A stretch of 12,640 nucleotides of DNA from Candidatus Latescibacterota bacterium (GCA_022827165.1 JAJDTN010000215.1:1-12640), one strand, 5' to 3'; positions 1 through 6,964 are shown, counted from the first letter of the stretch. The notes: generated by a model from the sequence alone, not told the origin. Numbers and translations are program-made.

Positions 1-1
1 A

Positions 2-667
2 CAGCTGCGGGAGAAGTCGTGCCGGTCCTTCCGCGAGGAGGTGGAGCGCTGCCACGTGCTCGGTATCCCCAACCTCGTCTTCCACCCCGGGGCCCACCTC
101 GGCTCGGGCGTCGACGCGGGGGTGGCGCGGATCGCCGAAGCCTGCAACCGCGTCTTCGACGAGCTGCCCGGCAGCGAGGTCGTCCTCTGCCTGGAGACGA
201 CCGCCGGGACCGGCACCCACCTGGGGGCCCGCTTCGAGGAACTGGCCGCGATCATCGACCGGGTGGACAACCGGGCGATGATGGGCGTCTGCCTGGACAC
301 GTGCCACGTCTTCGCCGCCGGTTACGACCTGGCCGGCGCCGAGGGCTATGCGGGGATGATGGATCGACTCGCGGAGACCGTCGGCCTGGAGAGGCTCAAG
401 GTCCTGCACGTGAACGACAGCAAGACGCCCCTGGGCTCGCGGCGGGACCGCCACGAGCACATCGGCGCCGGCTGCATCGGTCTCCGGGGGTTCCGCAACG
501 TCCTCGCCGACCCGCGCCTGCGCGGGCTGCCCATGATCCTGGAGACGCCGAAGGGGCCCGACCTGGCCGAGGACGTGATGAACCTCGGGACCCTGCGCCG
601 CCTGGCGGGAGAGCGGACCGCAGCGGTCCGGGGGCCTCAGCTGGCGGCCTGCTCCAGGAGCTGGTAG
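2..667 (+). CDS. nfo: Endonuclease IV (deoxyribonuclease IV), 5'-truncated by the window edge
   Basis: AP endonuclease of base-excision repair: cleaves the DNA backbone 5' to abasic sites with a trinuclear zinc centre. The frame is open from base 2, so the start lies outside the window. Nearly all zinc-ligand motifs of the E. coli enzyme can be read in order: FHPGAH (ligand His), LETTAGTG (Glu), CLDTCH (Asp and His), HVNDSK (His), DRHEHIG (Asp and His), ILETPK (Glu). Only the most N-terminal ligand region is missing, lost to the edge. The family normally ends soon after the LRRLAGE-like stretch. Here about 17 extra residues follow, because the only stop (TAG at 665-667) lies inside the end of the convergent sigma-factor gene. 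The family call is very secure; whether the C-terminal tail matters is unknown. Confidence 0.96.
   Translation, partial: QLREKSCRSFREEVERCHVLGIPNLVFHPGAHLGSGVDAGVARIAEACNRVFDELPGSEVVLCLETTAGTGTHLGARFEELAAIIDRVDNRAMMGVCLDTCHVFAAGYDLAGAEGYAGMMDRLAETVGLERLKVLHVNDSKTPLGSRRDRHEHIGAGCIGLRGFRNVLADPRLRGLPMILETPKGPDLAEDVMNLGTLRRLAGERTAAVRGPQLAACSRSW
614..630 (-). terminator. Hairpin just after the sigma-factor stop codon (possible terminator)
   Basis: Perfect 7-bp inverted repeat (CGGACCG/CGGTCCG) with a 3-nt loop, 7 nt downstream of the sigma-factor stop on the - strand. It lies within the 3' end of nfo. There is no T-run after it, so it could be a Rho-assisted stop, a 3'-end stabiliser, or chance in GC-rich coding DNA. 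Confidence 0.3.
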
Positions 668-1479
668 CGCTCGGGACCCCGCATCCGGCCGAGGGCGCGC
701 TCCTTCAACTGGCGCACGCGCTCCCGCGTAAGACCCATGGACCCGCCGATCTGCTCGAGGGTCAGGGGTTCCTCCCCGTCGAGACCGTAATAGCAGCGCA
801 CGATGTAGCGCTCGCGGTCCTCGAGGGTGGCCAGCACGCCCTCGATCCGGGCTCGGCAGTCGCGCTCGGAGACGGCGTCGTCGGCCAGGTCGACGGACTC
901 GTCGGGGATGGTGCTCAGCAGGTTGCGGTCGTCGCCCTCCTCGAAGGTGCGGTCGAGGGAGGTCTCGGGCCGCCCCTTCAGCATCGTCTCAAGGACCTCG
1001 GCCTCGGCCAGGCCCAGGTTCTCGGCGATCTCGGCCACCGTGACATCGCGCTGGTCGCCGCCGAGATGGTGAGTCGCCCGGTTGATGTCGCGCATCATGT
1101 TCTGTCGCGTCACCGGCACCCGCACCGTGCGCGTCTGATCCGTCAGGGTCTGCATGATCGACTGGCGGATCCACCAGACGGCGTAGGAGATGAACTTGAA
1201 CCCCCGCTCGCCGTCGAAGCGGTCCGCCGCCTTCATGAGGCCCATGTTGCCGGCGCTCACCAGCTCGGCCATGGTGAGCCCGCGGTTCTGGTACTGGCGG
1301 GCCACGTCGACGACGAAGCGCAGGTTGGCCCGCACCAGCTCGTCGCGGGCCTCCATGTCCCCCCGGGTGATGCGCTCCGCCAGCTCGACCTCGCGCTCCC
1401 GCGACAGGGGCTGGGAGTCCTCGATGTCGTGGAAGTAGCGGCGCAGGACCTCGGCGTCGTCGTCGACGTGGATGACCAT
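637..1479 (-). CDS. RNA polymerase sigma-70 family factor, compact RpoD/SigA type
   Basis: Directs RNA polymerase to promoters. The 280-aa protein has sigma region 1.2 (about residues 12-41), region 2 (about 43-112, with NLRFVVDVARQY, the core-binding stretch, and FKFISYAVWWIRQS, the -10 recognition helix), region 3 (about 119-200) and region 4 (about 215-268, with LTRERVRQLKERAL as the -35 recognition helix). It lacks region 1.1 and the large non-conserved insert of proteobacterial RpoD, as in the short primary sigma factors of the FCB group. ATG at 1479 is supported by GAGGA 6 nt upstream. It is transcribed alone, with about 100 nt between the terminator of the next operon and its start, where I see no convincing promoter. 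It could be the primary sigma factor or a group-2 paralogue; one gene cannot decide this. Confidence 0.93.
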   Translation of the reverse strand: MVIHVDDDAEVLRRYFHDIEDSQPLSREREVELAERITRGDMEARDELVRANLRFVVDVARQYQNRGLTMAELVSAGNMGLMKAADRFDGERGFKFISYAVWWIRQSIMQTLTDQTRTVRVPVTRQNMMRDINRATHHLGGDQRDVTVAEIAENLGLAEAEVLETMLKGRPETSLDRTFEEGDDRNLLSTIPDESVDLADDAVSERDCRARIEGVLATLEDRERYIVRCYYGLDGEEPLTLEQIGGSMGLTRERVRQLKERALGRMRGPERYQLLEQAAS

Positions 1480-1590
1480 GGGGTTCCTCGTGGGTTGCAG
1501 GAGACCGGTCTGTTCCCCCTCCCCGCCTCCCTGTCGCGGCCGAGAGCGGATTCACCAGAACATCCATATACGCGTTGATCGCGCAACCGC

Positions 1591-1632
1591 CGGAAAGCAA
1601 ACGACCTCCCCGGCGGGTGCGGGGGAGGTCGT
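1591..1632 (-). terminator. Rho-independent terminator of the five-gene operon
   Basis: Perfect 11-bp inverted repeat (1601-1611 with 1622-1632, ACGACCTCCCC and its complement) around a 10-nt loop. On the - strand it is followed by TTGCTTTCC. It sits about 40 nt past the stop of the Gfo/Idh/MocA gene, so it closes that transcript before the sigma-factor gene. Confidence 0.8.
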
Positions 1633-1673
1633 CGGAGGGGCGGGCTGAGTCGGGAGCGGACTTCGGGCGCCGG

Positions 1674-2840
1674 TCAGGCGCGGCCGAGACGCCGGTCCTC
1701 GACCTGCAGCCACTCCCCGTAGGGGCGCGGCATCTCCGCCGGCTCGCCGAGGCCGGCCGCCGCCCGCCAGGCCTCCAGGGGGTGGCCCCGGTCGGCCTGG
1801 GGCAGCTCCACCTCCCGGCGGTGGGCGCCGGACTCGAAGATCCCCATGAGGATCTCCATCACGTGGCGGCCCTCGATGCCGCTGCACTCGTGCTCGCGGC
1901 CCTCGTCGAGGGCGCGCACGTACTCGTCGGCGTAGTTGTAGTCGGCCTCGGTGGACGGGCCCTCCGGGTCGTAGTGATCGGGGACGATGCTCTCCAGGTG
2001 CTGCCACTCGACCCCGGAGCCGGGCACGTCGTGGGGCGCCGGCAGGAGCCAGGCGTTGCGCATCGTCCAGAACAGGCGGCCCTCCGAGCCGTACACCTCC
2101 AGGCAGTACCCGGTGGAGTCGACCACGGGGAAGCGGTGCTGCACGAGGACGCCGGTGAGGCCGTGGCCCTCGCAGGGATCGAAGCGCAGGTTGGCGGTCA
2201 CGTGCTCGCCGGCGACGATGCCCATGCCCGAGGCCGCCGGGACCACGTCCTCGGGGGTGACCGGCCGGCCCGCGGTGAGGGCCGTGGCCTGCACCGACCG
2301 GCAGTGGCCGGCGAGGCCGATCATGTTGTTGAGCATGTGGGTGCCGATGTTCATCAGACCGTAGCCGGCGTAGTACCCCTTGCAGCTGCCGAGGAGGAAC
2401 CGGAGGGCGCCGATGGCGCCCTCGTCGACGGCCTTCTTCACGGCGCGCATGGCCCCTCCCGTGCGCCCCTGGTGGTGGACGGCGATGCGCACCCCCTTCC
2501 CGGCGGCCCGGTCGATGACCCGGTCGGCCTCGTCCAGGGCCTGGCACATGGGCTTCTCCACGTCGATGGAGACCCCGTGCTCGAGAACGCCCATGGACAG
2601 GGCGTAGTGGAACTCGGTGCCCGTGGGGATGGCGACGATGTCCGGGGCCTCCTGCTCGATCATGCGGTGGTAGTCGTCGTAGCGCGCCGACACGCCCAAC
2701 TCCCCGCCGAGTTCCTCGAGCCGTTCCGGCACCAGGTCGCAGAGGGCCACGACTTCGGTCCGCGGATGCTGGAAGTAGGCGCGTCCCGCGGCTCCGCCGC
2801 GGCCCCGGCACCCGAGAATGGCTACGCGATAGGTCTTCAT
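1674..2840 (-). CDS. Gfo/Idh/MocA-family NAD(P)-dependent oxidoreductase
   Basis: Predicted cytoplasmic dehydrogenase of the glucose-fructose oxidoreductase / inositol dehydrogenase family, acting on a sugar or sugar-like polyol. The 388-aa length is usual. The N-terminal Rossmann fold begins MKTYRVAILGCRGRG (glycine-rich NAD(P) loop, residues 10-16) and continues through VVALCDLVPERL. The family signature EKP is at 95-97 (DVEKPMCQ, catalytic Lys). NIGTHMLNNM at 164-173 supplies the likely catalytic His168. The C-terminal half is the alpha/beta substrate domain. ATG at 2840 is preceded by a long purine-rich Shine-Dalgarno (GGAGGGGAGGAGC), and the gene starts only 14 nt after the YkgJ-type gene, so it is the last gene of that operon. 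There is no signal peptide. Substrate unknown. Confidence 0.92.
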   Translation of the reverse strand: MKTYRVAILGCRGRGGAAGRAYFQHPRTEVVALCDLVPERLEELGGELGVSARYDDYHRMIEQEAPDIVAIPTGTEFHYALSMGVLEHGVSIDVEKPMCQALDEADRVIDRAAGKGVRIAVHHQGRTGGAMRAVKKAVDEGAIGALRFLLGSCKGYYAGYGLMNIGTHMLNNMIGLAGHCRSVQATALTAGRPVTPEDVVPAASGMGIVAGEHVTANLRFDPCEGHGLTGVLVQHRFPVVDSTGYCLEVYGSEGRLFWTMRNAWLLPAPHDVPGSGVEWQHLESIVPDHYDPEGPSTEADYNYADEYVRALDEGREHECSGIEGRHVMEILMGIFESGAHRREVELPQADRGHPLEAWRAAAGLGEPAEMPRPYGEWLQVEDRRLGRA

Positions 2841-2854
2841 GCTCCTCCCCTCCT

Positions 2855-3592
2855 TCAGGAATCGAGATCCTTCAACTGGGCCCGGCGCCAGTAGACCTTC
2901 AGCTTGGACTGCACCCATTCGACGGGCGTCAGGGTCAGCGCGTTGTACCCGCCCCAGGTCCACCGCAGCGGCCACGAGCGGCGCCGGATGAGCCGGCGGA
3001 CCAGGCTCTGCCGCTGCGGTGTGACCAGGGAGAGGCGGTTGCTCAGCCGCGCGAGGGCGTGCTCGTAGGCGCCGGTGACGAGGTTGCGGGCGTGGCGGAC
3101 GAGCTTCTCCGGCTGCGTCACCGTCACCCGCGGGCAGACCATGCCGCTCTCGCGGCGGACGAAGCGGCGGACCCACTCCTCCGGCACCTCGCCCTCGTGG
3201 CGCCGGGCCGCTTCGCGAATCGTCTCGGGGTTCATCACCGCATAGGTCCGGCAGATCAGCGGCCTCGCGGCGTAGATCGTGCAGCCGCGGTCGGGCCCCA
3301 GGAAGGGGCAGCGCCGGGGCCGCTCCTCGGTCAAGGTCAGCAGCTCGCGCTGCCGCTCCTCCGGGAAGTTCGAGCGGACGTGATCGACGATGTGGGCGTA
3401 TTCCGCCCGGTAGAGGGGGAACATCGTCGCGTAGCCCTCCACCATCTCCTCCTCCGTGAGCTCGCAGCACTCCCCCGAGTTGGCGCAGCAGGTGGAGGGC
3501 ACCTGCTCGTAGAGCGCCTCGAGCTCGCGCGCGAGGGTGTCGAGCTGATCGCGGGACAGATCCATGGCCGGCGGAGGAAGCGATTGGCTCAT
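2855..3592 (-). CDS. YkgJ-family cysteine-cluster protein (putative metal-binding)
   Basis: Member of the YkgJ/zinc-iron chelating CxxCxxCC-type family (PF03692 type); biochemical role not established. From ATG 3592 the protein has 245 aa. The cysteines fall in the family pattern: CC at 35-36, CC at 42-43 (GECCELTEEE), C95 (RCPFL), C104 (GCTIYAARPLICRTY, a typical signature), C114 and C153 (MVCPRV). A basic, tryptophan-rich tail (about 196-245) follows the domain. The start is uncertain: no start has a good Shine-Dalgarno. A TTG at 3613 would add 7 residues, and ATG 3565 would still keep all cysteines. It lies between the PF04734 gene (57 nt upstream) and the oxidoreductase (14 nt downstream), in the same orientation. 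Confidence 0.85.
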   Translation of the reverse strand: MSQSLPPPAMDLSRDQLDTLARELEALYEQVPSTCCANSGECCELTEEEMVEGYATMFPLYRAEYAHIVDHVRSNFPEERQRELLTLTEERPRRCPFLGPDRGCTIYAARPLICRTYAVMNPETIREAARRHEGEVPEEWVRRFVRRESGMVCPRVTVTQPEKLVRHARNLVTGAYEHALARLSNRLSLVTPQRQSLVRRLIRRRSWPLRWTWGGYNALTLTPVEWVQSKLKVYWRRAQLKDLDS

Positions 3593-3649
3593 CGCTCGAT
3601 GAAGATGTCTCAAGGGCAGAGCCGGGGCAAACCCGGGCGCCGGTCTCGA

Positions 3650-4996
3650 TCAGCGCCGGCCGATCCCCAGACTCTCGAGCACCTGCCAGGCCCCGGCGCG
3701 GACGATCCCCTCGCTCTCGGGGGCGATCATGCGCACGCTCGGATAGACCTTGAAGGCCTGGTCGATCTCGTAGCCGCCGCGCTCGTACTCGTCGGCGGTG
3801 GGTACGTACCCGACGCAGCCGTTGGCGTATCCGCACAGCACCAGCGGCGCGGCGCACTCGCGTTCCAGGTCGATCTGGTAGCGGACGAAGATCTCGCCCT
3901 CCATCCCGAGCAGGGCGAGGGGGCCGATCCGCAGGCCGTGGATCTCGAAGGCCTGGCTCCCCGGGGGACCGCCCCGGGCGGCCTCGGCGAGCCACTGCCG
4001 GGCCCAGTCCCGGTACGCCTCCGGGACCCGTCGGTCCCACGGGTCCGGACCGGCGCGGATCACCGCCTCCTCCAGCTCGTCCATGGAGCGCCGGACCTCC
4101 TCCTCCATGGCCGCGGTCGGGGCGGTCAGGGGCAGGTCGAGACGGGCCTGGCTCCAGGCGATGCCGTCCCCTTCGAGTTCCCGGGCCCCGAGGGACGCGG
4201 CGGCGACGGCGGCGCCCAACTCGGCGCCCAGGGACTCGACCGCGTCGAAGGAGCCATGACCCCCGCGGGGATTGATGTCGGCGGCGGCGCCGTTGACGAA
4301 GACCGCCAGGGCGCCGGTGCGCTCCTCCACCGCGCGGCAGGCGGCCCCCGGGAAGTCGGCGCTGATCTCGTGGTTGGAGCCGGGGAGGACGACGGGATGA
4401 CAGGCGTGCTGGAACAGGACGGCCCTGCGGGGGGCGCCGGAGCGCGCCTCGATTACCAGGACCTGCGCGTGGGAGGCCACCGGCCCGAGGGGATTCTCGC
4501 CGATGACGACCTCGCCCATCCGGGCCTGCCGCCGGTTGATGCCGATGCGGACCGACGGACGGGCGTATCGCAGGCGCGCCGGCCGAAGGCCCTCCGCGGC
4601 CCTCCCGGCGCAGCGCCCCACGCGCTCGCAGACCGCTTCCAGGTAGCCGGTGTCCACCTCCCCCATGCCGCGGAAGGGAATGGTCAGGGGGCCGGCGTGG
4701 GTGTGGCTGCAGCAGACGGTCACCGCTTCGGGGCGGATGGAAAGGGCGGAGCCCGCCGCCGACACCACCCGGGCCCGGATGCGTTCCGTCAGGCCGGGCG
4801 TGACGCCCACGAGGTCGAGGGCGACCAGGGCGGCGCCTCGGGCCCCTCGGCGGCCCGAACGCCAGAGGATCACCGAGGCGGCCAGCGGATCGTGGATCCC
4901 GGTGGCGCCCGACCGGCGTCCCCAGTAGCCGCCCATGTGGATCCCGGCCGGGGGGGTGATCTCCTCCCGCGCCCAGCCGGCGCACAGGCCCGTCAT
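3650..4996 (-). CDS. Neutral/alkaline ceramidase-like (PF04734 N-terminal domain) hydrolase
   Basis: 448-aa protein with the zinc-hydrolase domain of neutral ceramidases. Visible signatures: AGWAREEITPP near the N-terminus, SHTHAGP at 97-103 and HACHP at 197-201 (zinc histidines), NGAAADINP at 235-243, and CGYANGCVGYVPT with GGYE at 388-410 (late Glu ligand). It differs from true ceramidases in three ways: it is about 200 residues shorter (no C-terminal Ig-like domain), it has no signal peptide, and the GDVSPN stretch that carries the proposed nucleophile Ser reads ADINPR, so Ser is Asn. This is common in uncharacterised bacterial members, so the substrate should not be assumed to be ceramide. 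The ATG overlaps the stop of the preceding gene (ATGA, 4993-4996), which implies translational coupling. Confidence 0.88.
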   Translation of the reverse strand: MTGLCAGWAREEITPPAGIHMGGYWGRRSGATGIHDPLAASVILWRSGRRGARGAALVALDLVGVTPGLTERIRARVVSAAGSALSIRPEAVTVCCSHTHAGPLTIPFRGMGEVDTGYLEAVCERVGRCAGRAAEGLRPARLRYARPSVRIGINRRQARMGEVVIGENPLGPVASHAQVLVIEARSGAPRRAVLFQHACHPVVLPGSNHEISADFPGAACRAVEERTGALAVFVNGAAADINPRGGHGSFDAVESLGAELGAAVAAASLGARELEGDGIAWSQARLDLPLTAPTAAMEEEVRRSMDELEEAVIRAGPDPWDRRVPEAYRDWARQWLAEAARGGPPGSQAFEIHGLRIGPLALLGMEGEIFVRYQIDLERECAAPLVLCGYANGCVGYVPTADEYERGGYEIDQAFKVYPSVRMIAPESEGIVRAGAWQVLESLGIGRR

Positions 4997-5502
4997 CGCG
5001 CGCGCTCCCAGCCGGAGGGCAGCAGGATCAGGTCGACGCTCTCCGCCGCGGCGTCGAAGAGGGCCCGCAGATCCTCGCTCCGCAGCCGGATCGATGGAGG
5101 ACGCGCGGGACTCCAGACCTGCGCGGCGTACAGCAGCAGGCCTTCGGAGAACAGCAACGCGGTCTCGGCCGTGGCCTCCGAGACCAGGTAGTGCTCCCAG
5201 TCGAAGGGGCCGGACTCGATGGCGGTGAAGGGATCGGCCCTGCGGTGGCGGCGCAGCCTGGCCGTCAGCCGCTGCCGCAGTGGAGCGCCGGCGCCAAGGG
5301 AGTCGGAGACGACCGGACACTGGCGCAGTACCGCGGCCCCGTGCTGGACCCGCAGCTGCCCCGCGGACCGGTCCAGGAGGAGGTAGACCCGATCCGCCTC
5401 CATCAGCTGCAGCCACTCCCTCAGGGCCTCGTTGATGCGGCCGAGATCCTCGGATGCCTGGACGCGCCCGGTGGAACTCCAACCGACGAGCGCCACCGCC
5501 AC
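4993..5502 (-). CDS. Secreted protein of unknown function, resembling a degenerate L,D-transpeptidase half
   Basis: No family recognised with certainty. The first conventional start is GTG 5502 (169 aa). The frame is open further upstream, and reading from CTG 5553 (overlapping the previous stop as CTGA) gives a more normal signal peptide: an arginine-containing N-region, hydrophobic VVHAIVAVALVGW and a cleavage-like VQA-SED. The mature part begins with a helix (LGRINEALREWLQLME), then VYLLLDRSAGQLRVQHG. This lines up with YVVIDTRANLLVLRDS of the L,D-transpeptidase encoded just upstream, both being the first strands of the YkuD fold. It has no HG...SxTHGC catalytic motif. The rest (PFDWEHYLVSEATAETALLFSEGLLLYA) is not recognised. 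It is coupled to the transpeptidase upstream and, through ATGA, to the ceramidase-like gene downstream. An accessory or regulatory partner of the transpeptidase is possible. Confidence 0.72.
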   Translation of the reverse strand: MAVALVGWSSTGRVQASEDLGRINEALREWLQLMEADRVYLLLDRSAGQLRVQHGAAVLRQCPVVSDSLGAGAPLRQRLTARLRRHRRADPFTAIESGPFDWEHYLVSEATAETALLFSEGLLLYAAQVWSPARPPSIRLRSEDLRALFDAAAESVDLILLPSGWERAR

Positions 5503-5549
5503 GATGGCATGGACGACTCTCCGGGAGAGAGCGGTACCCGGGCGCGGAC

Positions 5550-6152
5550 TCAGAATACGTAGACCGGCCAGCCGGTCCGCACGCGCTCGAAGAGATGGCT
5601 CAGGTCCTCGTCGCCGACGCGGACGCATCCGTGGGTGATGCTCTTCCCCAGGTTCGTCTCGTACAGCGTCCCGTGGATCATGTAGTCGGGCAGGAAGTAG
5701 AGAGCGTAGCGGCCGAGAACGCCGCGCTGGAACCGGCGGAAGTCCTCCGGGAGGACCGGTATCTCCTCTCCCGACTCCAGGAAGTGCCACGGCGGTTTCG
5801 TCCACAGCGGGTCCTCCACCTTGCGCTGGATCTCGAATCGGCCCTTGGGCGTGGCGAAGACCCACTTCTGCCAGGGCTTGCGTCCCTCGAAGCGCCGGGC
5901 CGCGCCGGTGGAGCAGACCGCCCTGTGCTCCACCTGATGGACGGAGTCCCGCAGCACCAGGAGGTTGGCGCGCGTGTCGATCACCACGTAGGGCGTGGGC
6001 ATGCGGCGGTGGGAAGCCACGCGGGCGAGGAGTTCCCGGTGGTCGCGGGCCGGATCGGAGGGGGAATCCACCGCCGAGCCGCCGGGGGGGCCTCCCGCCT
6101 CGCCCTCGGACCGGGCGGCCCCCGGGGGTGCGGACACCAGCAGGATCAGCAC
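5550..6152 (-). CDS. L,D-transpeptidase (YkuD/ErfK domain), exported
   Basis: Cell-envelope enzyme of the YkuD family, which makes 3-3 peptidoglycan crosslinks or attaches proteins to peptidoglycan. The catalytic signature is complete: IHGT at 159-162, then SITHGCVRVGDEDL with S171, H174, G175, Cys176 (nucleophile) and R178. Upstream lie YVVIDTRANLLVL (first strands) and FATPKGRFEI at 99-108 (the usual TPxGxF). A proline/glycine-rich linker (about 11-35) follows a hydrophobic N-terminus. The only conventional start in frame is GTG 6152. It has no Shine-Dalgarno, and the resulting signal peptide (MLILLVSAPPGAA) has no basic N-region. The open frame upstream continues the hydrophobic stretch (VLVFCASVV) into a terminator, so the true N-terminus may be wrong or frameshifted. 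First gene of the five-gene run. Confidence 0.9.
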   Translation of the reverse strand: MLILLVSAPPGAARSEGEAGGPPGGSAVDSPSDPARDHRELLARVASHRRMPTPYVVIDTRANLLVLRDSVHQVEHRAVCSTGAARRFEGRKPWQKWVFATPKGRFEIQRKVEDPLWTKPPWHFLESGEEIPVLPEDFRRFQRGVLGRYALYFLPDYMIHGTLYETNLGKSITHGCVRVGDEDLSHLFERVRTGWPVYVF

Positions 6153-6160
6153 GACGGACG

Positions 6161-6206
6161 CACAAAAAACAAGGACGGCCGGAGAGGATCGCCCTCTCCG
6201 GCCGTC
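6161..6206 (-). terminator. Strong Rho-independent terminator / possible attenuator
   Basis: Perfect 14-bp stem (6174-6187 with 6193-6206) with a 5-nt loop, followed on the - strand by CTTGTTTTTTG, a classic U-tract. It lies about 50 nt after the lipoprotein stop and ends about 20 nt before the GTG of the L,D-transpeptidase. It therefore terminates the lipoprotein transcript, and any transcript reaching the next operon from upstream must pass through it. Confidence 0.88.
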
Positions 6207-6256
6207 GAGATGGAAAGCGCGGGATCCGCCGCGGACCCCGGTGTGGCCAGGCTGGA

Positions 6257-6907
6257 TTACCCGCCCATTCCGCGCTCGTACCAGGGGGTTCTCTCCTCGA
6301 CCAGTTGGTGATAGCGGGCCACGGCCGCATCGATGCCCTCGCTGACGGCCGAGGCCGCGGTCTTGGCGGAGCCGGCCTTGGATGAGGCCATGTCGAAGTC
6401 TTCGGCGGAAGCCGCGGCTCTTGCCGCGCTCAAGTCGGCGTCGGCAGCGTCGAGGTCGGCGCGCAACTGCTCGATATCGACCTCGGTGCCCTTGCCGGCC
6501 GGGGCGGCTTCGAGGCTGGCGCGGACCCCCTGGATGACCATGGAGGCGTCGGCGATGGCGGCCTCGGCGGCGGCCATGGCGGCGGCCTTGGCGGCCTCGG
6601 CCGACGAACGGGCCATGTCGGCCTTGGACTTGGCGTCGGCGATCTGCGGCACCACCGATTCCCAGTCCTTGAAGAGCATCTTCTCGGCCTCGGCGTCGAA
6701 GGCGGTCTTGGCGTCGTCGAAGGCCTTCTGAGCCGCGGAGAGATCGCTGCCGGCGTACTTCTCGGCCTCGGCCGCTTCGGCCGCGGCGAGGGCCGCCTGG
6801 GCGGCGTCGAGATCGGCCTGGGGGGGCTCACCTCCGCAGCCGACGAGAGCGGCGATGGCGAACAGGCCTGCAACCCGCAGGGTGAGGTACCTTGCTGCCC
6901 GCATCAT
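6257..6907 (-). CDS. Alanine-rich coiled-coil lipoprotein, DUF4398-like
   Basis: 216-aa exported lipoprotein. Signal: basic start MMRAARYLTLR, hydrophobic VAGLFAIAA, lipobox LVGC with lipid-accepting Cys24. Residues +2/+3 are Gly-Gly, so there is no Asp inner-membrane retention signal and an outer-membrane location is likely. Residues about 30-80 (ADLDAAQAALAAAEAAEAEKYA, then DLSAAQKAFDDAKTAF, with short breaks) follow the helical A-x-x-A pattern of DUF4398 envelope lipoproteins. The rest is almost entirely Ala/Asp/Glu/Lys helix. A less repetitive end, ARYHQLVEERTPWYERGMGG, may be a contact site. ATG 6907 or the adjacent ATG 6904 are both served by GGAGG. It is a single-gene unit with its own promoter and strong terminator, which suggests abundant expression. 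Structural role inferred; function unknown. Confidence 0.85.
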   Translation of the reverse strand: MMRAARYLTLRVAGLFAIAALVGCGGEPPQADLDAAQAALAAAEAAEAEKYAGSDLSAAQKAFDDAKTAFDAEAEKMLFKDWESVVPQIADAKSKADMARSSAEAAKAAAMAAAEAAIADASMVIQGVRASLEAAPAGKGTEVDIEQLRADLDAADADLSAARAAASAEDFDMASSKAGSAKTAASAVSEGIDAAVARYHQLVEERTPWYERGMGG

Positions 6908-6964
6908 GACATCCTCCAGACCATTTTCGTTGATGGCGTGATGGCCGTAACTGACGGCGGGGAA

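Noticed and set aside
19..1578. 519-codon open frame on the + strand across nfo and the sigma gene
   Set aside because: Off-frame to nfo and antisense to the sigma factor, both of which are certain.
3637..3659. Direct repeat GCGCCGG near the end of the ceramidase-like gene
   Set aside because: Seven bases in GC-rich sequence, expected by chance; no target-site or recombination context.
1674..4985. Open frame of 1103 codons continuing upstream of the Gfo/Idh/MocA gene
   Set aside because: The upstream part is an off-frame reading of the PF04734 and YkgJ-type genes. The strong Shine-Dalgarno and ATG at 2840 mark the true start.
3059..5191. 710-codon open frame on the + strand
   Set aside because: Antisense shadow of well-supported - strand genes; low-complexity composition and no recognisable motif.
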